A DNA stretch of 64,000 bases from Rhodospirillaceae bacterium (lineage in GTDB: Bacteria > Pseudomonadota > Alphaproteobacteria > Bin65), in assembly GCA_009840595.1 (NCBI GenBank), contig VXNK01000095.1, forward strand, positions 1 to 64,000, given 5' to 3'. Position 1 is the first letter of the stretch; the number at the start of each line of letters is the position of its first letter. The translations under genes were made by a program, and so were the position numbers. The notes beneath the pieces are model-generated. The model had not been told where the DNA came from and searched no databases. It saw nothing but the letters and a program-made list of their open reading frames with translations. Shown one piece after another: positions 1 through 8,069 of the stretch.

Positions 1-27
1 CGCGGCGCCAGACGACCCCTCCCCTAG

Positions 28-48
28 CCCCTCCCCCAAGGGGAGGGG
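28..48. repeat. GC-rich hairpin, possible dispersed intergenic repeat
   Basis: A nine-base arm of the form CCCCTCCCC (28-36) is followed after three bases by its complement GGGGAGGGG (40-48). A second C-rich run precedes it at 16-24. C-rich/G-rich hairpins of this kind are often multicopy intergenic elements in alphaproteobacteria, but one copy in one window cannot show that. There is no T-tract, so an intrinsic terminator is unlikely. Confidence 0.3.
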
Positions 49-532
49 GATTCGGTTGGCGGCCCTTTCGCAGAGAACCTCTCCGTAGAATGCCCTTTTT
101 CCGACGAAGCCGGGATGTTTCGGCGAATTGCCTGCTAAGCGGGGTAGGTACCATCCGGGCCAGGAAACCGGCCAAGCCTCTGTTTTTACGGACTATTCTC
201 CGGAAATGGACAGGAAATGGCCTGGCAAATGGACAAGGAATATGAACCTATCAAGAAACAATTTGCGTCATTTCCGGCGTGACGCTCCGGATCGCCGCTG
301 TCCCTGAAAGCCACGCTGTGCAAGGCTTTGCCCGTGGCGCCGCAGGGCCGCGGCCGGGCCGTTCCGGCAATTTTTTTAATTTATGGAACGGTCTGTCCAG
401 ATCAGGAACGCGGGCCAACCATCTGTTTTTCCGGGCCATTCGCCGGAATCCGATTTTGAACGGGTGCACAAAAACGAAAGCAGACGTTCCGGTGCCCGCG
501 CCGCCGCCGGGGCGGTTCCTGGGCGAAGCCCC
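49..532. other. Non-coding stretch, no gene seen
   Basis: About 480 bases downstream of the trmJ-like gene hold no convincing coding frame. There is a short direct repeat of the form AAATGGACA(A)GGAA at 204-216 and 227-240, and an AT-rich patch near 370-385 flanked by the inverted arms CCGTTCC and GGAACGG. No RNA gene was recognised. Confidence 0.4.
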
Positions 533-1324
533 CTACCGCCGGCGCTTGCGTTCCCGCGACAGGGATTCGATGACGCCGCGCAGGCCGCGGACTTCCGAAT
601 CGGTCAGGTCCGCCCGGTGGAAGATGTTGCGCAGGTTGCGCACCATGACCGGGCGCTTCTCCGCCGGATGGAAATGGCCGGCCTCGTCGAGCGCGCCTTC
701 GAGATGCGCGAACATGTTGAGCAGATCGGACTGGAGCGCCGGCCCGTCGGGCGTCCCGGCGCCCGAATCCGGCCTGGCCGCTTCCGCTGCCGCCGGACCG
801 GCGCTCCACCATTCCCAGCCGACCAGCAGCACGGCCTGGGCGAGGTTGAGCGAATTGTGCGCCGGATTGAGTTGCGCCTCGATAATCGTGCCGGCGAGCG
901 CGACGTCGTCGTTGTGCAGGCCCTTGGATTCCTTGCCGAAGAGGATGCCGTTGCGCCGGCCGGCGGCCTCGGCCCGGCGCATCGCGGCGCCGGCCTCGCG
1001 CGGCCCGAGCACCGGCTTGTTCATGTCGCGCGGCCGGGCCGTCGTCGCGTAGACATGGTGCAGGCCTTCGAGCGCCGCGGCGGTCGTTTCGCAGAGGCGC
1101 GCGTTTTCCAGGATCCCCTCGGCGCCCGAGGAGGCGGCGAGCGCCTGTTCGCTGGGCCAGCCGTCGCGCGGATCGACCAGCCGCAGGTCGGACAGGCCGC
1201 AATTCATCATGGCGCGCGCCGCCGTGCCGATATTCTCGCCGAGCTGCGGCTCGACCAGGATCACCGCAGGGGCGTCGGCGGGGGCGCCGGCAGCGGCGCC
1301 TTCAGGGGCGTCAGGGCCGGCCAT
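533..1324 (-). CDS. trmJ: tRNA/rRNA 2'-O-methyltransferase, TrmJ-like (SPOUT)
   Basis: A 263-residue SPOUT-class RNA methyltransferase that uses S-adenosylmethionine to methylate a ribose 2'-OH. TrmJ acts at position 32 of the tRNA anticodon loop. Visible family marks are the N-terminal VEPQLGENIGTAARAM stretch (about residues 24-39), the central LFGKESKGL motif (about 129-137), and the C-terminal NSLNLAQAV knot motif (about 157-165). The C-terminal helical part is about the usual length. The first 20 residues are Ala/Pro-rich and probably disordered. It overlaps the end of the citramalate synthase gene by 14 bases, so the two are probably co-transcribed. The rRNA-modifying cousins share the fold, so the exact target is inferred from similarity to TrmJ. 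Confidence 0.85.
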   Translation of the reverse strand: MAGPDAPEGAAAGAPADAPAVILVEPQLGENIGTAARAMMNCGLSDLRLVDPRDGWPSEQALAASSGAEGILENARLCETTAAALEGLHHVYATTARPRDMNKPVLGPREAGAAMRRAEAAGRRNGILFGKESKGLHNDDVALAGTIIEAQLNPAHNSLNLAQAVLLVGWEWWSAGPAAAEAARPDSGAGTPDGPALQSDLLNMFAHLEGALDEAGHFHPAEKRPVMVRNLRNIFHRADLTDSEVRGLRGVIESLSRERKRRR

Positions 1325-2927
1325 TCCCGTTGCGGCCGTCGGCGTGGCGCAGCAGCTTCCAGTAGATGGCGTCGCGCAGCGCCTCGTAGGAGGCTTCGAT
1401 GATGTTCGGCGAAATCCCGACGGTCGACCAGCGCAGGCCGCTGCCGTCGGTCGATTCGATCATCACCCGCGTCACGGCGGCCGTGCCCTCCTGCGGCGTC
1501 AGGATGCGGACCTTGTAGTCGGTCAGGCGCATATCGGCCAATTCCGGATAGGCACGCAGCAGCGCCTTGCGCATGGCGTCGTCCAGCGCGTCGACCGGCC
1601 CGTTGCCCTCGCCCGCCTCCAGATAGGGCTCGCCGGCGACATCCAGCTTCGTCACGGCCGTGGAGACCGTGGTCAGGCCGCCGCGCGCGTTGTAGCGGCG
1701 CTCGGTTTCGACCCGGAAGCTCTCCATGGTGAAGAATTTCGGCAGGCCCTGCAGCAATTTGCGGGCCAGCAGTTCGAAGCTGGCCTCAGCGCCGTCATAG
1801 GCATAGCCGTCGTGCTCGCGCGCCTTCACGTCCTCGACCAGCCGGCCGATCTTCGGATTGTCGGCGGCGATCTCGATCCCGGCGTCGGCCAGCCGCGCCA
1901 GGACGTTCGAGCGACCGGCCTGGTCCGACACCACGATATGCCGCCGGTTGCCGACCAGGGCCGGGTCGATATGCTCGTAGGTCCGGGGGTCCTTCTGGAC
2001 GGCCGAGACGTGCAGGCCGCCCTTGTGGCTGAACGCGCCTTCGCCGACATAGGCCTGGCTGCGGTCCGGGCTGCGGTTGAGCAGCTCGTCGAGCATGTGG
2101 GAGACGGAGGTCAGCCGTTCGAGCTGCGCCGGCGCAATGCCGATTTCGTAGTCCGTCTTCAGCGCCAGGGTCGGGATCAGGGAAATCAGGTTGGCGTTGC
2201 CGCAACGCTCGCCCAGCCCGTTGATCGTGCCCTGGACCTGGCGGGCGCCGGCCTCGACCGCGGCCAGGGAATTGGCCACGGCGTTTTCGGTATCGTTGTG
2301 GGCGTGAATCCCCAGATGCGTGCCCGGAATGTGCCGCACCACCTCGGAAACGACGCGATAGACCTCGTCCGGCAGGGCGCCGCCGTTGGTGTCGCACAGC
2401 ACGATCCAGCGCGCGCCCGCGTCGTAGGCAGCCTTCAGGCAATCCAGGGCGAAGTCCGGGTTGGCCCTGTAGCCGTCGAAGAAATGCTCGGCATCGAACA
2501 TCGCCTCGTCGAGCCGCCGCTTCGCCAGGGCGATGCTGTCCGCGATCATCGCGATATTCTCCTCGAGCGTCGTCTCGAGGGCGATATCGACGTGAAAATC
2601 CCAGGTCTTGCCGACCATGCAGACGGTGCGCGCCTTCGTCGTCAGGATGGCGGTCAGCCCCGGATCGTTCTCCGCGCTGCGCCCCGGCCGGCGGGTCATC
2701 CCGAAGGCGGTGAATTTCGCCGTCTTCAGGGCCGGCGGCGCCTCGAAGAACAGGTCGTCGGTCGGGTTGGCGCCGGGCCAGCCGCCTTCGATGTAATCGA
2801 CGCCGAGCGTGTCCAGAGCTTCGGCGATCGTCGTCTTGTCGCGCACGGAGAAATCGACGCCCCGGGTCTGGGCGCCGTCCCGCAGCGTCGTGTCGAACAG
2901 ATGGATGCGCGTGTCGTCGGCGCTCAC
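1311..2927 (-). CDS. cimA: (R)-citramalate synthase
   Basis: Condenses pyruvate and acetyl-CoA to citramalate, the first step of the threonine-independent route to 2-oxobutyrate and isoleucine. The N-terminal TIM barrel opens with the HLFDTTLRDGAQT metal/substrate motif of the HMGL-like family. Further barrel motifs are CDTNGGALPDEV, GIHAHNDTEN (metal-binding histidines) and GLGERCGNANL. A C-terminal LeuA-type dimer/allosteric domain follows (about the last 140 residues) with a threonine-rich VMIESTDGSG stretch. Length is 538 residues, typical of CimA and distinct from shorter homocitrate synthases. I chose a GTG start at 2927 because GGAG lies seven bases upstream; an in-frame TTG at 2954 would add nine residues. 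With CBS and CGL nearby, 2-oxobutyrate could come both from here and from cystathionine. Confidence 0.9.
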   Translation of the reverse strand: MSADDTRIHLFDTTLRDGAQTRGVDFSVRDKTTIAEALDTLGVDYIEGGWPGANPTDDLFFEAPPALKTAKFTAFGMTRRPGRSAENDPGLTAILTTKARTVCMVGKTWDFHVDIALETTLEENIAMIADSIALAKRRLDEAMFDAEHFFDGYRANPDFALDCLKAAYDAGARWIVLCDTNGGALPDEVYRVVSEVVRHIPGTHLGIHAHNDTENAVANSLAAVEAGARQVQGTINGLGERCGNANLISLIPTLALKTDYEIGIAPAQLERLTSVSHMLDELLNRSPDRSQAYVGEGAFSHKGGLHVSAVQKDPRTYEHIDPALVGNRRHIVVSDQAGRSNVLARLADAGIEIAADNPKIGRLVEDVKAREHDGYAYDGAEASFELLARKLLQGLPKFFTMESFRVETERRYNARGGLTTVSTAVTKLDVAGEPYLEAGEGNGPVDALDDAMRKALLRAYPELADMRLTDYKVRILTPQEGTAAVTRVMIESTDGSGLRWSTVGISPNIIEASYEALRDAIYWKLLRHADGRNGNGRP

Positions 2928-3100
2928 CGGGCGTCTCCGAACCGTTTGCGGCAACCCGGAGAGTTACCACCGGGACGCTCCCGCTTTGCTGCGACACGGC
3001 CTCACAGGGCGCGCCGGGGAAGCAAATTCCCGGGCCGGCTTTCCCCGCTGCGGCCGCCTTGCTAAGTAGCGGGCCAAGAGACCCCGCCGCCACCGGTCCT

Positions 3101-4483
3101 ATGCCCGAAGCCCCCGCGCCCGTTTCTTCCGTCCTCGACCTGATCGGCAGCACGCCGCTGGTCGAGGCCGCCTGCTTCGATACCGGGCCGTGCCGCCTGT
3201 TCCTCAAGCTGGAGAGCCAGAATCCGGGCGGCTCGATCAAGGACCGGGTCGCGCTCTCGATGATCCGCGCCGCCGAGGACGTCGGCCAGCTCATGCCCGG
3301 CGGCACGATCGTCGAGGCGACGGCGGGCAACACCGGTCTCGGTCTCGCCCTGATCGGCGTGCTGCGGGGCTACCGCTGCATCCTGGTCGTGCCGGACAAG
3401 ATGAGCCGAGAGAAGATCTTTCATCTCAAGGCCCTGGGCGCCGACGTCCGCCTGACCCGCTCCGACGTCAACAAGGGCCATCCGGACTATTACCGGGACG
3501 TCGCGGCCCGCCTGGTCCGGGAGATACCCGGGGCCTGGTGGGCCGACCAGTTCGGCAACCCGGCCAACCCGAGGGCGCACGAAACCGGGACCGGGCCGGA
3601 AATTTTCGCGCAGATGGGCGGCGACGTGGATGCCGTCGTATGCGGCGTCGGCTCGGGCGGGACGATCACCGGCATCGGCCGCTTCATGGCCGCGCAATCG
3701 CCGAAGACGGAAATGGTGCTGGCCGATCCGGAGGGCTCGATCCTCGCGGACTATGTCAACGACGGAACGATCGGCAACGCGGCCGGCGCGTGGCTGGTCG
3801 AAGGGATCGGCGAGGATTTCATCCCCCCGGTCGCCGATCTCGGCCTGGCCGGCAGGGCCTACAGCATCCCGGATTCCGAGGCCTTCGCGACCATCCGGAC
3901 CCTGCTGCTGAAGGAGGGCATCTTCGCCGGCACCTCCTCGGGCACGCTGATCGCCGCGGCGTTGCGCTACTGCCGCGAACAGAGCGAACCGAAACGGATC
4001 GTCACGCTGGTCTGCGACAGCGGCGCCAAATATCTCTCGAAGGCCTACAACGACTACTGGATGGCCGATCAGGGCTTTCTCAGCACCGAGCCGGCCGGCG
4101 ACCTGCGCGACCTGATCGGCCGCAAGCACGCCGAGCGCGCGGTGGTCACCGTCGAGCCCGGCGAGACCCTGATGGCGGCGTTCGGCCGGATGAAGCTGCA
4201 CGACGTTTCGCAACTGCCGGTCATGGACGACGGCAGGATCGTCGGCATGGTCGACGAAAGCGATATCCTGCTGTCGGTGCTGGACGATTCGGGCCGCTTC
4301 GAGCGGCCGGTGCGCGAAGCGATGACCGCCAACCTGGAAACCATCGAACCGGGCGCGCCCGTGGATGCCCTGCCGGTCCTGTTTGCGCAGGACAAGGTTG
4401 CCATCGTGATGGAAGGCGAGCGCTTCCTCGGCCTGATCACCCGGATCGATCTGCTGAACTACATGCGCCAGCGCGCTGCCTAA
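3101..4483 (+). CDS. cbs: Cystathionine beta-synthase with C-terminal CBS domain pair
   Basis: PLP-dependent fold-type II enzyme joining homocysteine and serine to cystathionine, the first step of reverse transsulfuration. The lysine that holds PLP is in GGSIKDR (about residues 45-51); the phosphate/substrate loop is ATAGNTGLG, and GSGGTITGIG binds the PLP phosphate. Residues of about 335-455 form two CBS motifs (for example HDVSQLPVMDDGRIVGMVDE), probably a nucleotide-sensing regulatory module. There is no N-terminal heme domain. The start is the ATG at 3101; an upstream in-frame TTG gives an unlikely leader. The pairing with CGL at 5757 argues for CBS rather than O-acetylserine sulfhydrylase, which lacks the CBS pair. 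Total length is 460 residues. Confidence 0.88.
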   Translation: MPEAPAPVSSVLDLIGSTPLVEAACFDTGPCRLFLKLESQNPGGSIKDRVALSMIRAAEDVGQLMPGGTIVEATAGNTGLGLALIGVLRGYRCILVVPDKMSREKIFHLKALGADVRLTRSDVNKGHPDYYRDVAARLVREIPGAWWADQFGNPANPRAHETGTGPEIFAQMGGDVDAVVCGVGSGGTITGIGRFMAAQSPKTEMVLADPEGSILADYVNDGTIGNAAGAWLVEGIGEDFIPPVADLGLAGRAYSIPDSEAFATIRTLLLKEGIFAGTSSGTLIAAALRYCREQSEPKRIVTLVCDSGAKYLSKAYNDYWMADQGFLSTEPAGDLRDLIGRKHAERAVVTVEPGETLMAAFGRMKLHDVSQLPVMDDGRIVGMVDESDILLSVLDDSGRFERPVREAMTANLETIEPGAPVDALPVLFAQDKVAIVMEGERFLGLITRIDLLNYMRQRAA

Positions 4484-4514
4484 GGCCCGGCCGGGTCGGG
4501 TCGCCCGGTCGGAT

Positions 4515-4553
4515 CGCCCGATCAAACCGCCCGATCAAACCGCCCGATCAAAC
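4515..4553. repeat. Three tandem copies of a 13-base repeat
   Basis: The 13-mer CGCCCGATCAAAC occurs three times head-to-tail (4515-4527, 4528-4540, 4541-4553), preceded by a degenerate copy (4502-4514). It sits between the CBS gene and the convergent DUF962 gene and covers the stop codon of the latter. It may have arisen by slippage; no CRISPR-like spacing is present. Confidence 0.85.
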
Positions 4554-5090
4554 CGCCTGGGCGGGATCCTTGTCCCCGCCTTCCGGCAGATAGTCCCGCC
4601 AGCGGGCCTCGACCTCGGCGGCGAGCGCCTTGCGCAGCCCGAGGGCGAAGGCGACTTCGGCAATCAGGAACACCGGCGCGATGAAGACCTGGATGAAATT
4701 GTCGACAAGGGCCGGCTTTCGCCCCTCGAACGCATGGCCGGCAAGCTGAAGCGCCCAACCGCCGACGAAGAGAACGGCAAAGGTCGTCCAGACCGCCGCG
4801 GCGCCTTGCACCGCCATCCAGTCGGCGAACACCGGCGCCGGAAGAAAGACGAGAGACGTCGCGATGCCGAAGGGGCGGTCCAGGGCGATCCAGTACACCC
4901 AGACGGCCGCTGCAAACGCCGTCGCGAGGGAAATATCGTACCAGCCTGTCGTGCCGAATTTCACCAGCGCCGGAGGCAAGAGCAGCGATACGGCAATCGC
5001 CGGCACGCCGACAAAATGGATCGCCTTGTTCCGGCCGTCGCGGTGGTAGGACGAATAGCGCGAAATCTGCTCGACGAACCAGGCGCCCAT
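4548..5090 (-). CDS. DUF962/Mpo1-like membrane protein
   Basis: A 180-residue integral membrane protein of the DUF962 (YGL010w/Mpo1) family. Family marks are the N-terminal YSSYHRDGRNKAIHFVGVP motif (about residues 11-29), with the paired histidines, and the later AGHAFEGRKPAL motif (about 117-128). Four or so hydrophobic segments lie between and after them. Yeast Mpo1 is an iron-dependent dioxygenase that shortens 2-hydroxy fatty acids by alpha-oxidation; the histidines here fit metal binding, but the bacterial function is inferred. The stop codon lies in a tandem repeat. Three bases separate its start from the end of the flavin reductase gene, so the two form a small minus-strand operon nested between the two transsulfuration genes. 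Confidence 0.8.
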   Translation of the reverse strand: MGAWFVEQISRYSSYHRDGRNKAIHFVGVPAIAVSLLLPPALVKFGTTGWYDISLATAFAAAVWVYWIALDRPFGIATSLVFLPAPVFADWMAVQGAAAVWTTFAVLFVGGWALQLAGHAFEGRKPALVDNFIQVFIAPVFLIAEVAFALGLRKALAAEVEARWRDYLPEGGDKDPAQAV

Positions 5091-5093
5091 CGC

Positions 5094-5606
5094 TCAACGC
5101 CCGGCGTTACCGGGACCGTCTTCGGGCGCGATCCGGGCGTATCGGCCGCGATAGTAGAGTAGCGGATCGCCCTCGGCCTTGTGGGCGAAACGCACCACTT
5201 CGCCGACGACGATGATATGGTCGCCGCCGTCGTGGACGGCGTGGGTCCGGCATTCGAAGACCGCCAGCGTTTCCGCGAACACCGGGCAGCCGACGCTGCA
5301 GAGGTCGTAGCCGACGTGGCGCCATTTGTCCTCCGACGGCCGGGCGAAATGGGCGGACACGTCCTGTTGCAGATCGGTCAGCACGTTGACCGCGAAATGC
5401 TTCGCTGTCTCGAAATGGTTGAAGGAATAGCTACCCCGGTCCAGGCAAAACAGCACCAGCGGCGGATCGAGGGAAACCGAACTCAGGGAATTGGCGGTAA
5501 AGCCGACCGGCTCGCCGCTGTCGGACATGGTGGTGATGACCGTCACGCCGGTCGCAAACGTCCCCAGCGCGCTCCGGTAATCGAGGGAATCCTTGTCTGC
5601 GGCCAC
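5094..5606 (-). CDS. Flavin reductase-like FMN-binding protein
   Basis: A 170-residue protein of the flavin reductase (HpaC/FRP) family. These use NAD(P)H to reduce FMN or FAD, often supplying a two-component monooxygenase. The family core is clear: ALGTFATGVTVITT near the N terminus, the GFTANSLSSVSLDPPLVLFC flavin-binding region (about residues 35-54), and the C-terminal GDHIIVVGEV with YYRGRYA. The start is a GTG at 5606 with GGGAG seven bases upstream. It is upstream of and probably co-transcribed with the DUF962 gene. No monooxygenase component is adjacent. An HpaB-like hydroxylase at 60.4 kb lacks a linked reductase, but a link is only a guess. Confidence 0.85.
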   Translation of the reverse strand: MAADKDSLDYRSALGTFATGVTVITTMSDSGEPVGFTANSLSSVSLDPPLVLFCLDRGSYSFNHFETAKHFAVNVLTDLQQDVSAHFARPSEDKWRHVGYDLCSVGCPVFAETLAVFECRTHAVHDGGDHIIVVGEVVRFAHKAEGDPLLYYRGRYARIAPEDGPGNAGR

Positions 5607-5756
5607 GCTTCGGCTCCCGGATCCTTGACCTGCGCGCCAGCCTAGCCGCCCCGCTTCCCGGCGTCAAAACGGCGCGCGCGCAGGCTGGCAATGGCGCCTG
5701 CGCTGTGCCAGTAAGCGCCGCGAACCTGCGATACCGCCTGTCTGGAGGCCCGATCC

Positions 5757-6899
5757 GTGAAGCTCGACACCCGCATCGTCCGCGCCGGTATTTCGCCCGA
5801 CCCGACCACCGGCGCCATCCTCCCGCCGATCTACGAGACGGCGACCTTCGTCCTGGAGGAAGTCGGCAAGGACAAGGGCTTCGACTACACGAGGTCGTCC
5901 AACCCGACGCGCCAGGTGCTGGAGGACAACCTCGCCGCCATCGAAGGGGCGGACTACGGCATCTGCTTCTCCAGCGGGATGGCGAGCGTCGACAGCGTTA
6001 TGAAGCTGCTGTCCGCGGGCGATCACACAATCTCCTCGAACGACGTCTACGGCGGGGTTTCGCGGCACTTCAACCGGGTACTGTCGCGCTACGGCCTCGA
6101 ATTCACCTATGTCGACACCGCCGATCCGGACGCCGTGCGCGCCGCGATCCGCCCGGAAACCCGGATGCTGTGGGTCGAGACGCCGACCAATCCGCTGCTC
6201 CAGGTGACCGACCTCGCGGCGATGGCGGCGATCGCGAAGGAGCACAATCTCCTGCTCGGCGTCGATTCCACCTTCGCCACGCCGGTGTTCCTGCGGCCGC
6301 TGGAACTCGGCGCGGACATCGTGGTCCACAGCACGACCAAATATCTCTCCGGCCACAACCAGATCATCGGCGGCGCGGTCCTGACCAACCGGGAAGACAT
6401 CTTCCGGGAGATGAAATTCATCCAGAAGACGATCGGCGCCGTACCGAGCCCGATGGACTGCTGGCTGGTTCTGCTCGGCCTGAAAACGCTGCACCTGCGC
6501 ATGGCCCGCCACAACGACAGCGGCATGAAGATCGCACGCTACCTGGAGGCCCACGACAAGGTCGCGCATGTCCGGTATCCGGGCCTGCCGTCGCATCCGC
6601 AGCACAACATCGCCGCTGCCCAGATGGACGGTTTTGCCGGCATGATCTCGTTCGAACTGAAAGGCGGCATCCCGGCCGGTAAGGCGCTGATGAATTCGGT
6701 CGAACTGTGCGCGCTCGCCGAGAGCCTGGGCGCCGTCGAGACCATGATCACCCACCCGGCGACCATGACCCATGCCGAGGTACCGGTGGAGGAACGCCAC
6801 GCCCGCGGCCTGACGGACGGGCTGGTCCGTCTTTCGGTCGGCATCGAGGATTGCGACGATATCCTGGCCGACCTGGACCGGGCGCTCGACAAAGCCTGA
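5757..6899 (+). CDS. Cystathionine gamma-lyase / trans-sulfuration PLP enzyme
   Basis: A 380-residue Cys/Met-metabolism PLP enzyme. The PLP lysine is in HSTTKYLSGHNQIIGG (about residues 197-212). The family features YTRSSNPTR (about 45-53), FSSGMASVD (about 72-80) and VETPTNPLL are all present. As cystathionine gamma-lyase it would split cystathionine into cysteine, 2-oxobutyrate and ammonia, completing the pathway begun by the CBS at 3101. A gamma-synthase or methionine gamma-lyase role cannot be excluded from motifs alone; the CBS neighbour favours the lyase. The start is GTG at 5757. Two divergently placed genes separate it from CBS, so the pair is not one transcript. Confidence 0.85.
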   Translation: MKLDTRIVRAGISPDPTTGAILPPIYETATFVLEEVGKDKGFDYTRSSNPTRQVLEDNLAAIEGADYGICFSSGMASVDSVMKLLSAGDHTISSNDVYGGVSRHFNRVLSRYGLEFTYVDTADPDAVRAAIRPETRMLWVETPTNPLLQVTDLAAMAAIAKEHNLLLGVDSTFATPVFLRPLELGADIVVHSTTKYLSGHNQIIGGAVLTNREDIFREMKFIQKTIGAVPSPMDCWLVLLGLKTLHLRMARHNDSGMKIARYLEAHDKVAHVRYPGLPSHPQHNIAAAQMDGFAGMISFELKGGIPAGKALMNSVELCALAESLGAVETMITHPATMTHAEVPVEERHARGLTDGLVRLSVGIEDCDDILADLDRALDKA

Positions 6900-7043
6900 G
6901 CCGGCGCGGCGCGCGGCCATTTCCTCCGCAAGACGTTACGACCGGCCCGCGGCGGTCGGCTTGCAATGGCCGGGCATCTTGGCCATCATGCCGCGTTCGA
7001 GCAGACTGACGGATTGGACGGGAAATTGGCCGGACCGACAGCG

Positions 7044-7799
7044 ATGACAGCGAAGCCCGCCCGGCTGCCCCGTTTCTTCTACCGGATGCCGCCCCGGCCG
7101 TGCCCCTATCTGAAAGGGCGCACGGAACAGAATATCTTCACCGAACTGGCCGGCCCCAATACCGGCGGCCTCTACGATGCGCTGACCCAGTCGGGCTTCC
7201 GGCGGTCCCACAACGTCGCCTACCGGCCGGCCTGTCCCGGCTGCCGGGCCTGCGTGCCCGTCCGGGTCGTCGCGCCGGCCTTCGCGCCGGGCGCCAGCCT
7301 GCGCCGGATCGTCAAGCGCAACGCCGACCTGGCCGAACAGGATTTGCCGGCCCGGGCGACGGCCGAGCAATACGAACTGTTCCTGCGCTATGTCACCTCG
7401 CGCCACGGCGACGGCGAAATGGCCGGCATGGATTTTCAGGAATATGCCGCGATGGTGCAGGACAGCCCCTTGCGCACCTTCGTCACCGAATTCCGCGACC
7501 CGAGGGGCCGGCTGCGCGCCTGCGCCCTCGTCGACCGGCTGGAGGACGGCCTGTCCGCCGTCTACAGTTTTTTCGATCCGGCCCTCGACCGGCGCAGCCT
7601 CGGCACCTACACGATCGTCCGCCTGATCGCCAGGGCGCAGCAACTCGGCCTGCCCTACCTCTATCTCGGCTACTGGATCGAGGGCAGCCCGAAAATGTCC
7701 TACAAGTGGCGCTTCCGCCCGCTCGAAGGGCTGACGGCGGACGGCTGGCGCCCGCTCGACCTGCGCCCGCCCGAACAGCGGGAGCTGTTCGCGGCCTGA
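7044..7799 (+). CDS. bpt: Aspartate/glutamate leucyltransferase (N-end rule)
   Basis: Transfers leucine from Leu-tRNA to proteins with N-terminal Asp or Glu, marking them for ClpS/ClpAP degradation. Family marks are the N-terminal cysteine cluster PCPYLKGR and the ACPGCRACVPVRV segment (about residues 60-72), and the C-terminal GYWIEGSPKMSYKWRFRPLE motif (about 210-229). At 251 residues from the ATG at 7044 it matches bacterial Bpt; an upstream in-frame start at 6966 would add 26 non-conserved residues. It stands alone between the CGL and TRAP transporter genes. Confidence 0.9.
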   Translation: MTAKPARLPRFFYRMPPRPCPYLKGRTEQNIFTELAGPNTGGLYDALTQSGFRRSHNVAYRPACPGCRACVPVRVVAPAFAPGASLRRIVKRNADLAEQDLPARATAEQYELFLRYVTSRHGDGEMAGMDFQEYAAMVQDSPLRTFVTEFRDPRGRLRACALVDRLEDGLSAVYSFFDPALDRRSLGTYTIVRLIARAQQLGLPYLYLGYWIEGSPKMSYKWRFRPLEGLTADGWRPLDLRPPEQRELFAA

Positions 7800-7903
7800 A
7801 GACCCGGAAACCGCAGGAACCTGCCGCGTCGGCTGCCCGGAACGGCAAGGCCGCAGCGCAACCCCGCCGGCTGCTGAATATACACCGGCCAATAGCGCGC
7901 ATG

Positions 7904-7931
7904 TTGCCAGTGTGTGTTAAACGCATATAAT
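7904..7931 (+). promoter_or_regulatory. Sigma70-type promoter for the TRAP operon
   Basis: A TTGCCA box at 7904-7909 is followed, after 16 bases, by a perfect TATAAT at 7926-7931. Transcription from about 7938 would give a leader of roughly 130 bases before the ATG at 8070. The whole 7800-8069 gap holds no gene. Confidence 0.65.
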
Positions 7932-8069
7932 GCGGTCACGCTGCCGAGCGGGGGAGGACCGTTCCAGGATTTCCGCCGCCCTGACCGTCCGGAATCTGCC
8001 TGCCGGACACTGTCGCGTCAGCACGGTCAGGAGGCGCGAGGGAGCCACACCAGTCAAAGAGGACGCTTC

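Noticed and set aside
251-469. Short 72-codon frame on the minus strand
   Set aside because: It is Arg/Pro-rich and without motifs, a supported ribosome site or conserved context.
1209-3065. Open frame of 618 codons on the plus strand
   Set aside because: Antisense to citramalate synthase; the product is low-complexity and lacks motifs.
4515-4553. CRISPR-like array
   Set aside because: The copies are contiguous 13-mers without spacers, so this is a simple tandem repeat.
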